A stretch of DNA of 64,000 nucleotides from Acidimicrobiales bacterium (GCA_027452005.1 DAIDHF010000002.1:64661-128660), one strand, 5' to 3'; positions 53,392 to 62,620 are shown, numbered from the stretch's first letter. Numbers and translations: made by a program. The notes: generated by a model not told the origin, from the letters alone.

Positions 53392-56241
53392 CTAATCAAT
53401 ACCCGAAGCCGCTCTAAGGGCATCGGGGAGTTCGAAGCGCGAGCCGATCCCGAGTTTCTTGTAGATGTTATAGAGGTGGGTTTCCACGGTTCTGCGCCCG
53501 ATGTATAACTTCGAGCCGATCTCGGGATTGCTCAGGCCACGTATGGCTAGGTTGGCAACCCGGAGTTCGGCTGACGAGAGTGACACAGTATTATTGACGC
53601 GTTCCTTTGAGAATGTAAATCCCGATTCTTCAAGCTTTCCCCTAGCGAGTTCAGTCAGCAGGTTCGAACCGAGTTGTTCGGCAAGTCGGTAGCCCTCGAA
53701 GAGAAAGTCCCTGGCTTTTGAGCCTTGAGAGTGGCTATTCAGGTAGATCCCGTACCAAATACAAGCCCGGGCAAATTCGAGTTTGGAGCAACTTGTTTCT
53801 AGGATTGCGACGGCCCTTTGTAGGGACTCTTGTGACTGATGAATTTGGCCGTGAACTAGCATAGATTTTCCTAACCCTCGAGGTGCTCCGAAGTGTTCGG
53901 ATAAAACCAGTTCTTCGTCGATCAATTTCCCGGAAAGCTGGATCATTCCAAGTTCTTTGGCGCAGATAGCCGCGTCAGCCCGCCAAGGAAGTTCGGAGGG
54001 GCAAAATGCCAAGAACTCGTCATGACGACGGCCAATTTCCAATATTTCGTCCAAGCTTTGACGGTAATTTCCCTGGTAGGCCTTGTATTGGGCGAGCCCG
54101 AAAAGGATGTGATTAGCCCACCCCTTATTGGAAAATTCTGAATCGGGCGTTGCCTGGTTTTCAAGGGCCAAGTATAACGTCGAGGCAGTCTCGAGGTCAG
54201 CGCGTTCGATGGCAATCTCCGCTAGCCATAGCTGGGAGGCAGCCATTCCAAAGAGCCATCCATGATCAAAAGAAGCGGCAAAAACCGATGCTCCAAGCCT
54301 TTCGGCTCGGAATAGATCTCCAGATCTAAAATACGCAAACATTCTCCATAAATTTGAAATTGTTGATCCCATTAGAGATTCTTGCGACGATTTTGATCTC
54401 GAGAAATCGTCGAGCACCTTATGGGCAAGTTCTAACTCATCACAATAGATTAGAGTATAGAAGGGCATATGCAGGAGTTGGGATTCTGTCTCGTGCAGTA
54501 CCTGGTCTGAGATTGGAAGAGCCTTTTTGATATGCGCAACTACCTCAGTAACCGGTCGGTTGGCCAAGAGAAGGTCATAGGAGATTAGTCCCTGTTTTAC
54601 TCTTTCTAGTTCTGGAGTAAATTGATTACCCGAATCTCTAAGGGAGTCAATCATTTCTTTACCCTCCTGAGCTGTCGGCCGCCAGGAACGGATTCCTCTG
54701 GCTAGCTCAAGTTGTAGTCGGTTGACCAATGATTGATCCCCGTCGGGACTATTGAAAAGTACCTCGTGCAGTACGTCGACTCCCTCTTGAAAGTTTCCGT
54801 CGAAGCTATTTGAACTCCAAAGCGCTAAGGCGGCCCTGATCCTACGATCCGGATTATTGGAATTCGTAACGGGGAGTAGATGTTCACGCGCACTAGCAAC
54901 CCTGCTAAGTGCCAGAGCCCGACCTAGTTGTAAGGAGATCTCCTCAACCGAATCTTCATCACTGTTTTCAGCTTTTGCCCGAGTTAAGTATGAGATGGCC
55001 GACTCTATTGCCCCGCTTGCAAGAGCTTCTTGAGCTGCAATCATCATAAGCTCGGTAAGCGCTTTCTTTGGAACGAGCGAGGTTCGTAAGTAATGGGCAA
55101 GGACTACCTGGGCCTTTGCCCGGTCCATGAGGGCAATGTTCGCCGCCCGGTTATGCAGTACGTCTCGTCTTGTAGGCGAGATGGACTCGTAGACCGCTGA
55201 TTGGATCAAGGGGTGTGCGAATCGATGGTCTCGAGCTTCGCTTATTATCCCGATCTTCTGCAACTTCTCGCAAGCGTCGGTGATCTCGATATCTTGAAGC
55301 TCGCTAAGCTGGGTAATCCAGTAAAGTGGAGCACCGTCACCTAGGATTGCCAAGGATTCGACTAGCTTTACTGATTCTTTCGGAAGTTTATGAAGTTTCG
55401 AAGAAATCATTTCCACGATCCGAGGTGGGGTGAGCTGAGACAGTCCCGGCACGGATTTCTCCGTAGGAGAGATCCCGCGACTCTTCGATTCACGTATTAG
55501 CTCGGTGAGATAGAACGGATTACCAGCCGAAACCCTCAGGCATTCCTGGGAGAAGGTGGTTTGCGGTTTTTGGCCTAATTGGTCTAGGAGCATCATAGAT
55601 ACGCTTGAGAGAGAAAGCGGACCTAAGGAAATTGGGGCCAAATTAGATCCGCGCAAAAAATCGACCCGGTTGAGATCTGCGCCCCACTCATTCCCAGGGC
55701 GGGCGGCGAATATAAAAACAGCGCGAAGGCTTGAAAGGCGTCTAAGGATAAATGAAAAGAACTGGATGGATGAGATGTCGGCCCAGTGGAGATCATCGAC
55801 CAGAATTAGAAGTGGGGTCTTATTGGCTAGGCCCGCGATAAATCCATATATTGCGAGGAACATCTCCGACTGTGAATATGGGGACTCCGCAGTTGTCGAA
55901 GAAAGTCGCCCGGCTGTCGGGAGGTGCGAGAAGAGGGGGAGCAGAAGTCGCGATGATCCTCTAAAGCGTTCTTTCAGCGTATCAGCGTCTAGGTTGTCTA
56001 TGTCGGATTCTAGAATCTGGACGACGAGGCCCAAGGCGTAATCTCTTTCGAGCTCTGCTGCACAGCCCTTTAGAACCCTCATCCCATTTGCGAGAGCTAA
56101 TTTGGCAATCTCTTGAAGTAAACTCGTCTTACCGATTCCCCCAGGGCCCTCAAAGTAAAATACCGATCCTTCCGAGGATGACAATGCCCTCGTTATCGCC
56201 TTAGCCACGAGACCAATTTCGTGTTCCCGCTCGAAAATCAC
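53392..56241 (-). CDS. LuxR-family regulator with AAA ATPase domain (LAL/MalT-like)
   Basis: A 949-residue transcription regulator. The N-terminal AAA-type NTPase has Walker A in GPGGIGKTSLL (about 32-42) and Walker B in LLILVDDLHWAD (about 146-157). A long alpha-helical, TPR-like part (about 350-860) follows, and a C-terminal LuxR-type helix-turn-helix (LSSAELRVANLAIRGLSNPEIGSKL ... RRTVETHLYNIYKKL, about 884-930) binds DNA. This is the large ATP-binding LuxR (LAL) class. Target genes are not evident; the facing glycine-rich surface protein, 51 bases away stop to stop, is a candidate only by position. Confidence 0.9.
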   Translation of the reverse strand: MIFEREHEIGLVAKAITRALSSSEGSVFYFEGPGGIGKTSLLQEIAKLALANGMRVLKGCAAELERDYALGLVVQILESDIDNLDADTLKERFRGSSRLLLPLFSHLPTAGRLSSTTAESPYSQSEMFLAIYGFIAGLANKTPLLILVDDLHWADISSIQFFSFILRRLSSLRAVFIFAARPGNEWGADLNRVDFLRGSNLAPISLGPLSLSSVSMMLLDQLGQKPQTTFSQECLRVSAGNPFYLTELIRESKSRGISPTEKSVPGLSQLTPPRIVEMISSKLHKLPKESVKLVESLAILGDGAPLYWITQLSELQDIEITDACEKLQKIGIISEARDHRFAHPLIQSAVYESISPTRRDVLHNRAANIALMDRAKAQVVLAHYLRTSLVPKKALTELMMIAAQEALASGAIESAISYLTRAKAENSDEDSVEEISLQLGRALALSRVASAREHLLPVTNSNNPDRRIRAALALWSSNSFDGNFQEGVDVLHEVLFNSPDGDQSLVNRLQLELARGIRSWRPTAQEGKEMIDSLRDSGNQFTPELERVKQGLISYDLLLANRPVTEVVAHIKKALPISDQVLHETESQLLHMPFYTLIYCDELELAHKVLDDFSRSKSSQESLMGSTISNLWRMFAYFRSGDLFRAERLGASVFAASFDHGWLFGMAASQLWLAEIAIERADLETASTLYLALENQATPDSEFSNKGWANHILFGLAQYKAYQGNYRQSLDEILEIGRRHDEFLAFCPSELPWRADAAICAKELGMIQLSGKLIDEELVLSEHFGAPRGLGKSMLVHGQIHQSQESLQRAVAILETSCSKLEFARACIWYGIYLNSHSQGSKARDFLFEGYRLAEQLGSNLLTELARGKLEESGFTFSKERVNNTVSLSSAELRVANLAIRGLSNPEIGSKLYIGRRTVETHLYNIYKKLGIGSRFELPDALRAASGID

Positions 56242-56383
56242 AATAGAACTCGCACTCTAAAAATTACCTGTACTTCCATAGGTGGTCAGGGGGCCAGCTC
56301 ACATGGCAAACTGATTTCCCATCTCCTTCAATCTGTACGTGCAGTTTTCTCAAATATAGCTTATCGGTAATCTTTTTGAAATT

Positions 56384-56584
56384 ACTTTTCTGGCGGCTGA
56401 AGCCAACAGCTCCATTGGCATACAACCCCAGACTCGTTTTGGCTTTGCCCCATGGCAGCCCGAAGGGCCAGTATCGCCCCACCAAGAATCATATCTGACC
56501 AGTCTGACAAGAGCTAAAATCTTCGGGACTAAGCCCCGGACCCAGGTTCCCGTGACGGCTAAAGCCGCTACTCCCTTCGGGGTG
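56384..56584 (+). mobile_element. Small palindrome-ended element II (PATE-like)
   Basis: About 200 non-coding bases. The left end ACTTTTCTGGCGGCTGAAGC (56384-56403) follows an ATT, giving TTAC at 56382-56385. The right end has TGACGGCTAAAGCCGC (56553-56568; CGGC-TAAA-GCCG hairpin), then TCCCTTCGGGG and GTGTTTAC. The two end types match those of the element at 36311-36440. Absence of genes and palindromic ends without terminal inverted repeats suggest a non-autonomous IS200/IS605 derivative. Confidence 0.5.
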
Positions 56585-56637
56585 TTTACATGGTAGTTCT
56601 GCCACAGGAGATGAAATGACTTGAACTCTAGTACACA

Positions 56638-56826
56638 TTAGCCTGGAAATTTCATGTAAATTGCGTTGGTATATGAACCGTTGTTGAAGGTGAGAGTCTT
56701 GAAGGCATCCTTGACGTGACGGAGTTTGTTGCGCTGTAGCTCAGCGACGACGTTAACTCGTTTGTCGGTGGACTTGGCCAGGAATCCCTAACGGGACTTG
56801 AAATCCATCACCGAAACCACAATGGT
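56638..56826 (-). pseudogene. Degraded transposase fragment, possibly IS30-like
   Basis: A minus-strand reading frame gives VVSVMDFKSR, an in-frame TAG at 56788-56790, then GFLAKSTDKRVNVVAELQ and HVKDAFKTLTFNNGSYTN. This resembles the IS30 transposase core (a VERKSRF-type segment, then KTLTFDNGxEF), with the Asp of the DNG motif changed to Asn and the Glu position lost. It is short and interrupted. Assignment to IS30 is tentative. Confidence 0.4.
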
Positions 56827-57227
56827 TTCTCCCGGTGTTAAAGTCGGCATTACCGTGATTCAAGCGACTTCGGTCGTAACCTCGGACCACATCTGGAAAT
56901 CGGCACATTGCATGTGACCTTGACATGCCTGGCCAGTAGCCAGCTGTGATCAAAAGGTCGACCTTAAAAGGGAGGTCGAAATTGCTGAACTTGACTGCGT
57001 GGGTGTTACCCTCCTGACGAGCATTGGCAATTGCCTGGGCCCGTCTAGGTCGCTAGCCGCACTTGCCCTTGTTGGATGTGTGCTCTCTGAGATTGTAGGT
57101 CACACATCCTTCTTAGAAGCTAGAGTTCGATGAGACCCTCTTACAAGTCCCACCTGCGATCTACCAATTGCGAGTTTCTGCACTTCGGGCCGTGCTAGCG
57201 CGTCTGGTTACCACCGCGGCTTGAATA

Positions 57228-57257
57228 GAAGCTGGCGGCTTCAGCCGTCAGAGAAGC
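57228..57257 (-). repeat. Palindromic repeat, minus-strand copy of the element left end
   Basis: The reverse complement reads GGCTTCTCTGACGGCTGAAG, then CCGCCAGCTTC, and aligns with the left ends at 36311 and 56384. No matching right end was recognised nearby, although a small palindrome (GCAC...GTGC) lies at 57180-57195. Confidence 0.5.
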
Positions 57258-57711
57258 CACAAAAGCCACAATGGTACTGATCTCACGGGCCCGGGTGGAA
57301 TCTAATTCTATAAGATAATCGTCAAAAGAATTCTTGAAAATCGTGAGTCGTTTGATTGGACGTATTCCAGTAATTTCTTTCGCGTAGTAATTAGCAAGAA
57401 CTTTGATTAGAGATTGCAATCGAAAGTCTCTAGACAGCCAAGGTATGAGTGTGCTCAGTAGCAACATAGTCACAAAAAGTGACGTTAGGGATTTCCCCAA
57501 GAACTATTTTGTTACGAGCGTGTTAACTGGACCAGTACGACATTACTAGGATCTAATATATTCAGCTCTTTATGCAATATTGGTGGCTCAGGATTCACCA
57601 TTTTACTATTCCGATACAGTACAATTGATGCCAATGGGTCGTTGGTAGGACTTATACAAGTAACGATCGGAAGACTCAATCTGTCGTATTCAGATACAAA
57701 GAAGGTGCATT
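57258..57711. other. Gene-poor stretch before the small coiled-coil gene
   Basis: About 450 bases, AT-richer than most of the window. A 101-codon minus-strand frame (57195-57500) begins with TTG, has no ribosome site and runs into the palindromic repeat, so I do not call it a gene. The ribosome site GAAGG (57701-57705) of the next gene closes the region. Confidence 0.4.
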
Positions 57712-58206
57712 ATGTTTGAAGAAGACTGGCACTCTATTCCAGAGCACTCCACCGAACAGGTGGCAAAAATTTACGGACCCGTCGTTGCTATATCTGAAAA
57801 GATTGGCAAGATTCAAGAGGCCGAGCAGATGAAGCTACGCGCCATGAGGGCCCAGAGGAACTCTACCGGGGCGGCAGCCTGCAAGGGAAAAATCGACGCC
57901 TATAGGTCAACGAGGCGACTTCTGAGCCGTCTTGACGGAACCGAGGACTCCATGGTGCGGGTTCAGGCGCTAATTCTTCAACAGGCCCAAATCGCTCGCA
58001 AGCAGGCTAGGTTTGCAATGTTCCAAAAGCGGGTAGACCTAAGGGCTAAATCGGTTACTCTTGCCAAGCTGTCTAAGTTCGTCTCTCAAGAGGCTGAACT
58101 TCTTGAGAGACAACTCGCAAGTCAGGGTTCACAAGGCACTTCTAGACGGGATTCTCAAAGAAGATCATCGCAGCGGTCGACGGTTTCGTACAAGAGGACC
58201 AGCTAG
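57712..58206 (+). CDS. Hypothetical coiled-coil protein
   Basis: A 164-residue soluble, basic protein that is almost entirely helical with long coiled-coil character (about 20-130), ending in a Ser/Arg/Gln-rich tail. No domain was recognised. GAAGG lies 6 bases before the ATG, which supports the start. It is convergent with the PspA/YbjQ operon, whose last gene ends 37 bases downstream. A structural or PspA-associated role is conceivable but rests on position only. Confidence 0.6.
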   Translation: MFEEDWHSIPEHSTEQVAKIYGPVVAISEKIGKIQEAEQMKLRAMRAQRNSTGAAACKGKIDAYRSTRRLLSRLDGTEDSMVRVQALILQQAQIARKQARFAMFQKRVDLRAKSVTLAKLSKFVSQEAELLERQLASQGSQGTSRRDSQRRSSQRSTVSYKRTS

Positions 58207-58243
58207 GCGTCTTACAAGAGTATTTGTGGACGTTCATCTCAAG

Positions 58244-59137
58244 CTAACCTGAAAGAGAGGTTGCCTGAAAGTCAATCTCGGGGTCGTCGAGTTCCACGAC
58301 GGTCTGGGGGTTCAGTTTCTGGTGGGTGTCGCCAATAAGACGGACGCAGGTTCCCCAACAGTTGAACGCCATGACGTGCCTGGCAAAGCTAAGGGGGCCT
58401 TCGTCTACACTTACTCCCACCACCCCGTGGGCTTTTTGGCTAGCCGCAAGGGTCTGGAGCTGAGAGAAGGCCACTTCACGTGCCGAATACATGGCAGTTG
58501 TGAGCATAGTGAGTTCCACGTTCTGGCTGGCCTGCTTGATCGCTGCAGTGGCCTTGCGGCGGGGGGCCGAGACGAAGCTAAACCCGTATGCAATACCTGT
58601 TGGCTCCCAGCCCGCGCGCTCTAGCAAAACAAAGTCTCTGGCCGATAGATCAGAAAGAAATGGATCCCCACTAGAGCGTGAAGCTTTACTTGGTGTTCTA
58701 GCACCGTTTCCTTGTTGACGAGCAATCGCAGTTCCGATCAGGCTTACTTTGACGTGGGTTCCTGAGAGATGCACGTCAACGGCAATTCCCACGACTCCAA
58801 TCCCTTTGACCTTGGAGCACTCTCGACTTAGCTTTCTAGAGGCTTCTCGAAAGGCGCTGGTTACGGCCTGAGAGGCAATTACTATCTGCATCGGCCTGGG
58901 ATCATAGGAGGCGCCCCACCAGGCCCCTTGATAGATGGAAAACATAGAAACCCCACACACGATACCGGCTGGTTCCCAGCCTTGGGTGTGAAGGAGGAGG
59001 ACCTCGTCAATGGATAGATCTGACGTGGTACCCATGCTATTGGAAGTATTGGGGTGATTGAGACTTGCAAGCCCGGCCCGGAGACGATCAGATACAGGCG
59101 ACCGGTCGACGGAGGAAAACGGTGGGTTATCTGTCAT
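58244..59137 (-). CDS. Double YbjQ-type heavy-metal-binding-domain protein 1
   Basis: A 297-residue protein with two copies of a YbjQ-like (UPF0145, heavy-metal-binding domain) fold. Copy one is about 38-137 (TSDLSIDEVLLLHTQGWEPAG ... SKVKGIGVVGIAVDVHLSG ... VSLIGTAI), copy two about 158-270 (LSDLSARDFVLLERAGWEPTG ... AHGVVGVSVDEG ... NCWGTCVRL). YbjQ proteins form pentameric rings; their function is not settled. Last of three adjacent paralogues in a pspA-led operon, 18 bases after the previous stop. Confidence 0.75.
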   Translation of the reverse strand: MTDNPPFSSVDRSPVSDRLRAGLASLNHPNTSNSMGTTSDLSIDEVLLLHTQGWEPAGIVCGVSMFSIYQGAWWGASYDPRPMQIVIASQAVTSAFREASRKLSRECSKVKGIGVVGIAVDVHLSGTHVKVSLIGTAIARQQGNGARTPSKASRSSGDPFLSDLSARDFVLLERAGWEPTGIAYGFSFVSAPRRKATAAIKQASQNVELTMLTTAMYSAREVAFSQLQTLAASQKAHGVVGVSVDEGPLSFARHVMAFNCWGTCVRLIGDTHQKLNPQTVVELDDPEIDFQATSLSG

Positions 59138-59155
59138 GGATAACTCTTATCATAA

Positions 59156-60265
59156 CTATCCCCATAACCCGACTACTGGAGTTGGGGGATCGAGGGTGTC
59201 AAAGTTGCTAAAGCGCTTTACCCGGGTACCTTGTAAGGTGCACGTAATCACAAAGTTCCCCCGCCCCCCTTCGTGGCTGTTTAGTTCCATGTCGGCCCCG
59301 TGTAGGCTGTCTCCTTCCAGAGACTTGCGGGCCAGGGTCTCAGCGATTTGGTAGGCGGCCTCAAACCCGTCACAGACCTGTGAGATCTCCTGTAAGTTAG
59401 TCTGTCCCTGATACTGAGAGGGTGTCTGGGGGGAGTTCACATTTACCTGGCTTCCTCGGGTAAGTTGACCGAGTAGACCACCTCCGAATCCTCCCACCGA
59501 GCCTTGATAACCACCAAAACCTAGACCGGTACTTCCACTCCCATAACCATATAGCCCTTCAAGGGCCGCCTCGGTTATGCAGTACCCGTAGACGGCCACC
59601 TCAGCCAGGGTGGCAACCACAGAAACTGGCATAAATCCGGCCTCGATAATCTTGACCAGTTTCTGGCCAGCCAAGAAGGTGTTGAAGATAAAAGGGACCG
59701 ACGAGACGTCTTTGGCACGCACGGCGGTTCCGGTGATGTGGAACTCGTGGATGGTGGGGTCTATAAGATTTCTAACCCGCATTGCCACGCCAATTACGCC
59801 GTGAGCCTTGGCGAGTTGAGCCTCTTCCAGCATACGGTCGTAGGCCAGTTTGAAACCCTGTCTCCAGCCGGTCTCGTTGAAGGTCATCTCGGCGTTGTAG
59901 CCATATACCCGGTGTTCGGCACTCGCATACAACATCCCGTGAGGGCACGAGTAGTTGCGAAAGTAACCACTCGGGCGTGACCCGTAGCCCCCTTGTGGGC
60001 TGGCATAGCCCCAATATCCAGACGAGTACCAACTGGTCAGTTGCATGGCGCAAAATCCCTGAACAAATCCAACCGGTTCCAGGCCAAGCTCAACGCAGGC
60101 CCCGTACTGACTAACTGAGAGGTCGGACGAGAACGTGGATGACTCTAGCCTGGAGTCGGCCACGCCTGGGACTTGGTCATCTTCGCTTGAGACCTGAGGG
60201 GTGGAAGAAACCACGTGAAGATCAGGTCGACCTTGGGTGGGCGGATTTTCAGGACCCGGAGACAT
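59156..60265 (-). CDS. Double YbjQ-type protein 2, with Gly/Tyr-rich inserts
   Basis: A 369-residue paralogue of the flanking two. Copy one (about 45-183) has FSSDLSVSQYGACVELGLEPVG and AHGVIGVAMRV, and carries a Tyr/Gly/Ser-rich insert at about 78-105. Copy two (about 190-360) has FNTFLAGQKLVKIIEAGFMPVS and ends ITCTLQGTRVK, with a longer Gly-rich insert at about 240-270. Both inserts fall at the same place in the fold, after the first beta hairpin. No signal peptide or membrane segment. The inserts are unlike those of the other two proteins. Confidence 0.72.
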   Translation of the reverse strand: MSPGPENPPTQGRPDLHVVSSTPQVSSEDDQVPGVADSRLESSTFSSDLSVSQYGACVELGLEPVGFVQGFCAMQLTSWYSSGYWGYASPQGGYGSRPSGYFRNYSCPHGMLYASAEHRVYGYNAEMTFNETGWRQGFKLAYDRMLEEAQLAKAHGVIGVAMRVRNLIDPTIHEFHITGTAVRAKDVSSVPFIFNTFLAGQKLVKIIEAGFMPVSVVATLAEVAVYGYCITEAALEGLYGYGSGSTGLGFGGYQGSVGGFGGGLLGQLTRGSQVNVNSPQTPSQYQGQTNLQEISQVCDGFEAAYQIAETLARKSLEGDSLHGADMELNSHEGGRGNFVITCTLQGTRVKRFSNFDTLDPPTPVVGLWG

Positions 60266-60333
60266 AGTTACGTCTAGTCGAAAAGGTGGTTGAACAACGT
60301 GGGCTAGCTGCCCAGGCGAACTTATAGCGTGAC

Positions 60334-61140
60334 TTAGTTATCAAGGGAGATAATTGCGGTGGGTCTCGGGAGATCTACGTCTTGGGTTTTTGTAATGGCC
60401 GTGCCCAGGGCCAAGAACTCAATAGTGTGACTGCCCCATTGGTGACTCTTTTCCTCTAGGCGAACCCCGACTATTCCAGTGGCAGCCAGAGCTTCGGCCT
60501 CGGCTTGCATTCGGTTCATGGCAAGCTCACGGGCGTCATAGAGGGCCTCGGTGAAGTTCGGGAGTTCCGTGTTCTGTCCAATTGAACCCAGGGCTTGGCC
60601 GATCCCTCGGTGGGCGATATGGTAGACGCAGGTTCCCATGACCAGCCCTTGGGGAATATGACCGGTCTGAGCCAGCCTCCAAAAATCTTGGCCCGAGAGA
60701 TCTGACGTAAAGGGCATTCCCTTCGAGTTCCTGTAGCTCTTGCCGTCCTCGGCCTTGACTGCTGTACCAACCGCAATAAACTCGGCCGAGTCGTTTCCCC
60801 ATTCGTAGTAGTTCACGTCTAGACGGACCCCGACTACCCCGTCGGCCCCGAGCTCATCGGCCTCCTTTTCCATTCGCGTCATGGCAAGCTCTCTCGCCGT
60901 GTACATTGCCTCTGAGAGCTTGGTTAGCTCTTGGCTGGTTCCCCATTTCCTGGTCTGAATCCCAATATGATATATTGACGAACCCATTACAAACCCTACG
61001 GGGTGAAAGCCAGTCTCTTTGACCAGTAGGAACTCGTTGACGGAAAGGTCTGAGGTAAATAGCTGGTCCCTTAGGGCCTCTTGAATTCTTGAACTGGCAT
61101 CTATCGGGACACCGTCTTGGTCTGCTTTTGGTTTGGCCAT
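60334..61140 (-). CDS. Double YbjQ-type heavy-metal-binding-domain protein 3
   Basis: A 268-residue protein, the most regular of the three. Copy one (about 27-131): LFTSDLSVNEFLLVKETGFHPVG ... ARELAMTRMEKEADELGADGVVGVRLD ... FIAVGTAVK (in parts). Copy two (about 144-256): FTSDLSGQDFWRLAQTGHIPQG ... ARELAMNRMQAEAEALAATGIVGVRLE ... FLALGTAIT. The repeats in this one are clearly alike, indicating internal duplication. The ribosome site GAAAGG is a few bases upstream of the ATG. Function unknown; envelope-stress context from the pspA gene upstream. Confidence 0.78.
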   Translation of the reverse strand: MAKPKADQDGVPIDASSRIQEALRDQLFTSDLSVNEFLLVKETGFHPVGFVMGSSIYHIGIQTRKWGTSQELTKLSEAMYTARELAMTRMEKEADELGADGVVGVRLDVNYYEWGNDSAEFIAVGTAVKAEDGKSYRNSKGMPFTSDLSGQDFWRLAQTGHIPQGLVMGTCVYHIAHRGIGQALGSIGQNTELPNFTEALYDARELAMNRMQAEAEALAATGIVGVRLEEKSHQWGSHTIEFLALGTAITKTQDVDLPRPTAIISLDN

Positions 61141-61236
61141 CTCTGGTTTCCTTTCGGTATTTGGGTGATTTTATGATCCAGACTGGCCAGATCTAATTGA
61201 AGTCTTAGGTGTTAGTACTTTGACGTAAAATTTGGT

Positions 61237-61647
61237 CTAGATCTCTGGCGAACTTCCCCCGATTACAAAGTTTTCGAGGGCCGACTTGGTAGCCTGAGAC
61301 TGGCTGGCCTCCTTTGAAAGGACCGAGAGTAGCCTGGAAAGCCACCCGGGCATATCAACCTGCTCGCTCTTAATCCTGATTCCTCCTGACGTGTGGCCAA
61401 TTGTACACCTGATTGATGGACCATCCACGACGGCTTCCATCACGTCATCTCCCAGTTTCACCTCGACCGACTTGATCTCGTTAGACTTTCTAATAAGGCC
61501 TCCCTGACGAACGACCTTGATCCTGTCACCCAGGGCATCAGAGAGTTGTTCAACTAGCAACTTGAGGAGCATCTTGCCATCCTTGCCAGCCCCTTCCAGG
61601 GAGACAATTGCACTGTCTAGATCAAATCCAGGATCTGAGTTGGTCAA
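61237..61647 (-). CDS. PspA-associated small protein, unknown function
   Basis: A 136-residue soluble protein lying between pspA and the YbjQ array. Its features are an alpha/beta part (RIKVVRQGGLIRKSNEIKSVEVKLGDDVMEAVVDG) followed by a conserved-looking helix VDMPGWLSRLLSVLSKEASQSQATKSALENFVIGG. I recall similar proteins encoded beside pspA and YbjQ-like genes in other actinobacteria, in which the text reads as GLDEWxxxLxxxLxxEAxxSExxRxALE; this is from memory, not a search. The start at 61647 is 43 bases after the pspA stop. Confidence 0.6.
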   Translation of the reverse strand: MTNSDPGFDLDSAIVSLEGAGKDGKMLLKLLVEQLSDALGDRIKVVRQGGLIRKSNEIKSVEVKLGDDVMEAVVDGPSIRCTIGHTSGGIRIKSEQVDMPGWLSRLLSVLSKEASQSQATKSALENFVIGGSSPEI

Positions 61648-61690
61648 GGTTGGAAACCCTCGCTCATAATTTGGTCGAAGTGCAAGAAAA

Positions 61691-62470
61691 TCAACCGGTC
61701 GTTTCTTCGTCGGTGACTATCTCGGCGTCTTCAATCCCGCTCTGGCCTTCTGCGGGTAGGGCCGCCGGGGCCTGTCCGGACATCTCGGCCTTGAGCTGGG
61801 CCAGTTCGTCGTCTACCTGGGACGCAGAACTCAGCTCGTTGAGCTGCTTTTGGATATCGTCTCCACCACCCCCGACGTCTTCGAGGGCACCTGAGGCCAA
61901 CAGTTCATCTAAGGCCCCTGACCTGGCCTGCATCTGGGCAATCTTGTCCTGGGCCCTCTGGAGGACCTCCCCAGAACTTGAGAACGTGTCACCTATCCCG
62001 GCCACCTGTTCGTTGACCTGGGAGGCCGCCTGGGCCGCGGCGTACTGAGCCTTCATGGTCTCCTTCTGAGTCCTAAAGGCCTGAACTCGCTGCTGGAGGG
62101 CCTTTAGGGTGTTTGTTAGCTGCCCCTCTTGCTCGGTGAGTTGTTGATGTTGGGGCTCCATCTGGTCGATCTCGGCTTGAGCCGAGGCCTTTCGGGATAA
62201 TGCCTCTTTGGCCAGGTCCTCTCGGTTTTGGCTTAGAGCTGCCTTGGCCTGGGCGGTGAGGGTGTTCATGGACTGTGTCAGTTGATCTTCTTGGAGTTCG
62301 ATCTGCTTGCGTGAGGCCGCTATAGTCACCAGGGCCTTCCTCACCTTGGTTATCTGACCGAGCATCTCCTCATAGGACAGATCTAGCATCTGGTCTGGTT
62401 TCTCCAACTTGTCCAGGGTCTTGTTGGCCTTGGCCTGGAAGATGTCACTGGCTCGCTTTAGCATTCCCAC
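61691..62470 (-). CDS. pspA: PspA/IM30 (Vipp1) family protein
   Basis: A 259-residue membrane-stress protein of the ESCRT-III-like PspA/Vipp1 family. It is almost wholly helical with long coiled coils (about 25-210), starting GMLKRASDIFQAKANKTLDKLEKPDQMLDLSYEEM, the family N-terminus with the amphipathic membrane-binding helix. The C-terminal end is acidic. PspA binds to damaged inner membrane and limits proton leakage. It is the first gene of the five-gene set pspA, small protein, three double-YbjQ proteins on the same strand. A PspF-type activator is not present, as usual in actinobacteria. Confidence 0.9.
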   Translation of the reverse strand: MGMLKRASDIFQAKANKTLDKLEKPDQMLDLSYEEMLGQITKVRKALVTIAASRKQIELQEDQLTQSMNTLTAQAKAALSQNREDLAKEALSRKASAQAEIDQMEPQHQQLTEQEGQLTNTLKALQQRVQAFRTQKETMKAQYAAAQAASQVNEQVAGIGDTFSSSGEVLQRAQDKIAQMQARSGALDELLASGALEDVGGGGDDIQKQLNELSSASQVDDELAQLKAEMSGQAPAALPAEGQSGIEDAEIVTDEETTG

Positions 62471-62620
62471 GTTTTTACTGCCTCCTTTTCCTGGCCAGCT
62501 TAGCTAAATTTGAGGCCCCGGTAAATAGCGCCGTGTTGCTAGACGTTCGTCTCATCAAAACTCCCCGAGACGACTGGTGGTCCGAACTATTAGAGCAAGG
62601 CACGAACCAGGCAAGGGCTC

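Noticed and set aside
57195-57500. 101-codon minus-strand open frame with a hydrophobic start
   Set aside because: TTG start without ribosome site, and the 3' end runs through a palindromic repeat; likely chance.
59610-59980. Plus-strand frames within the YbjQ-like gene
   Set aside because: Opposite strand of a gene with clear domain repeats and no start signals.
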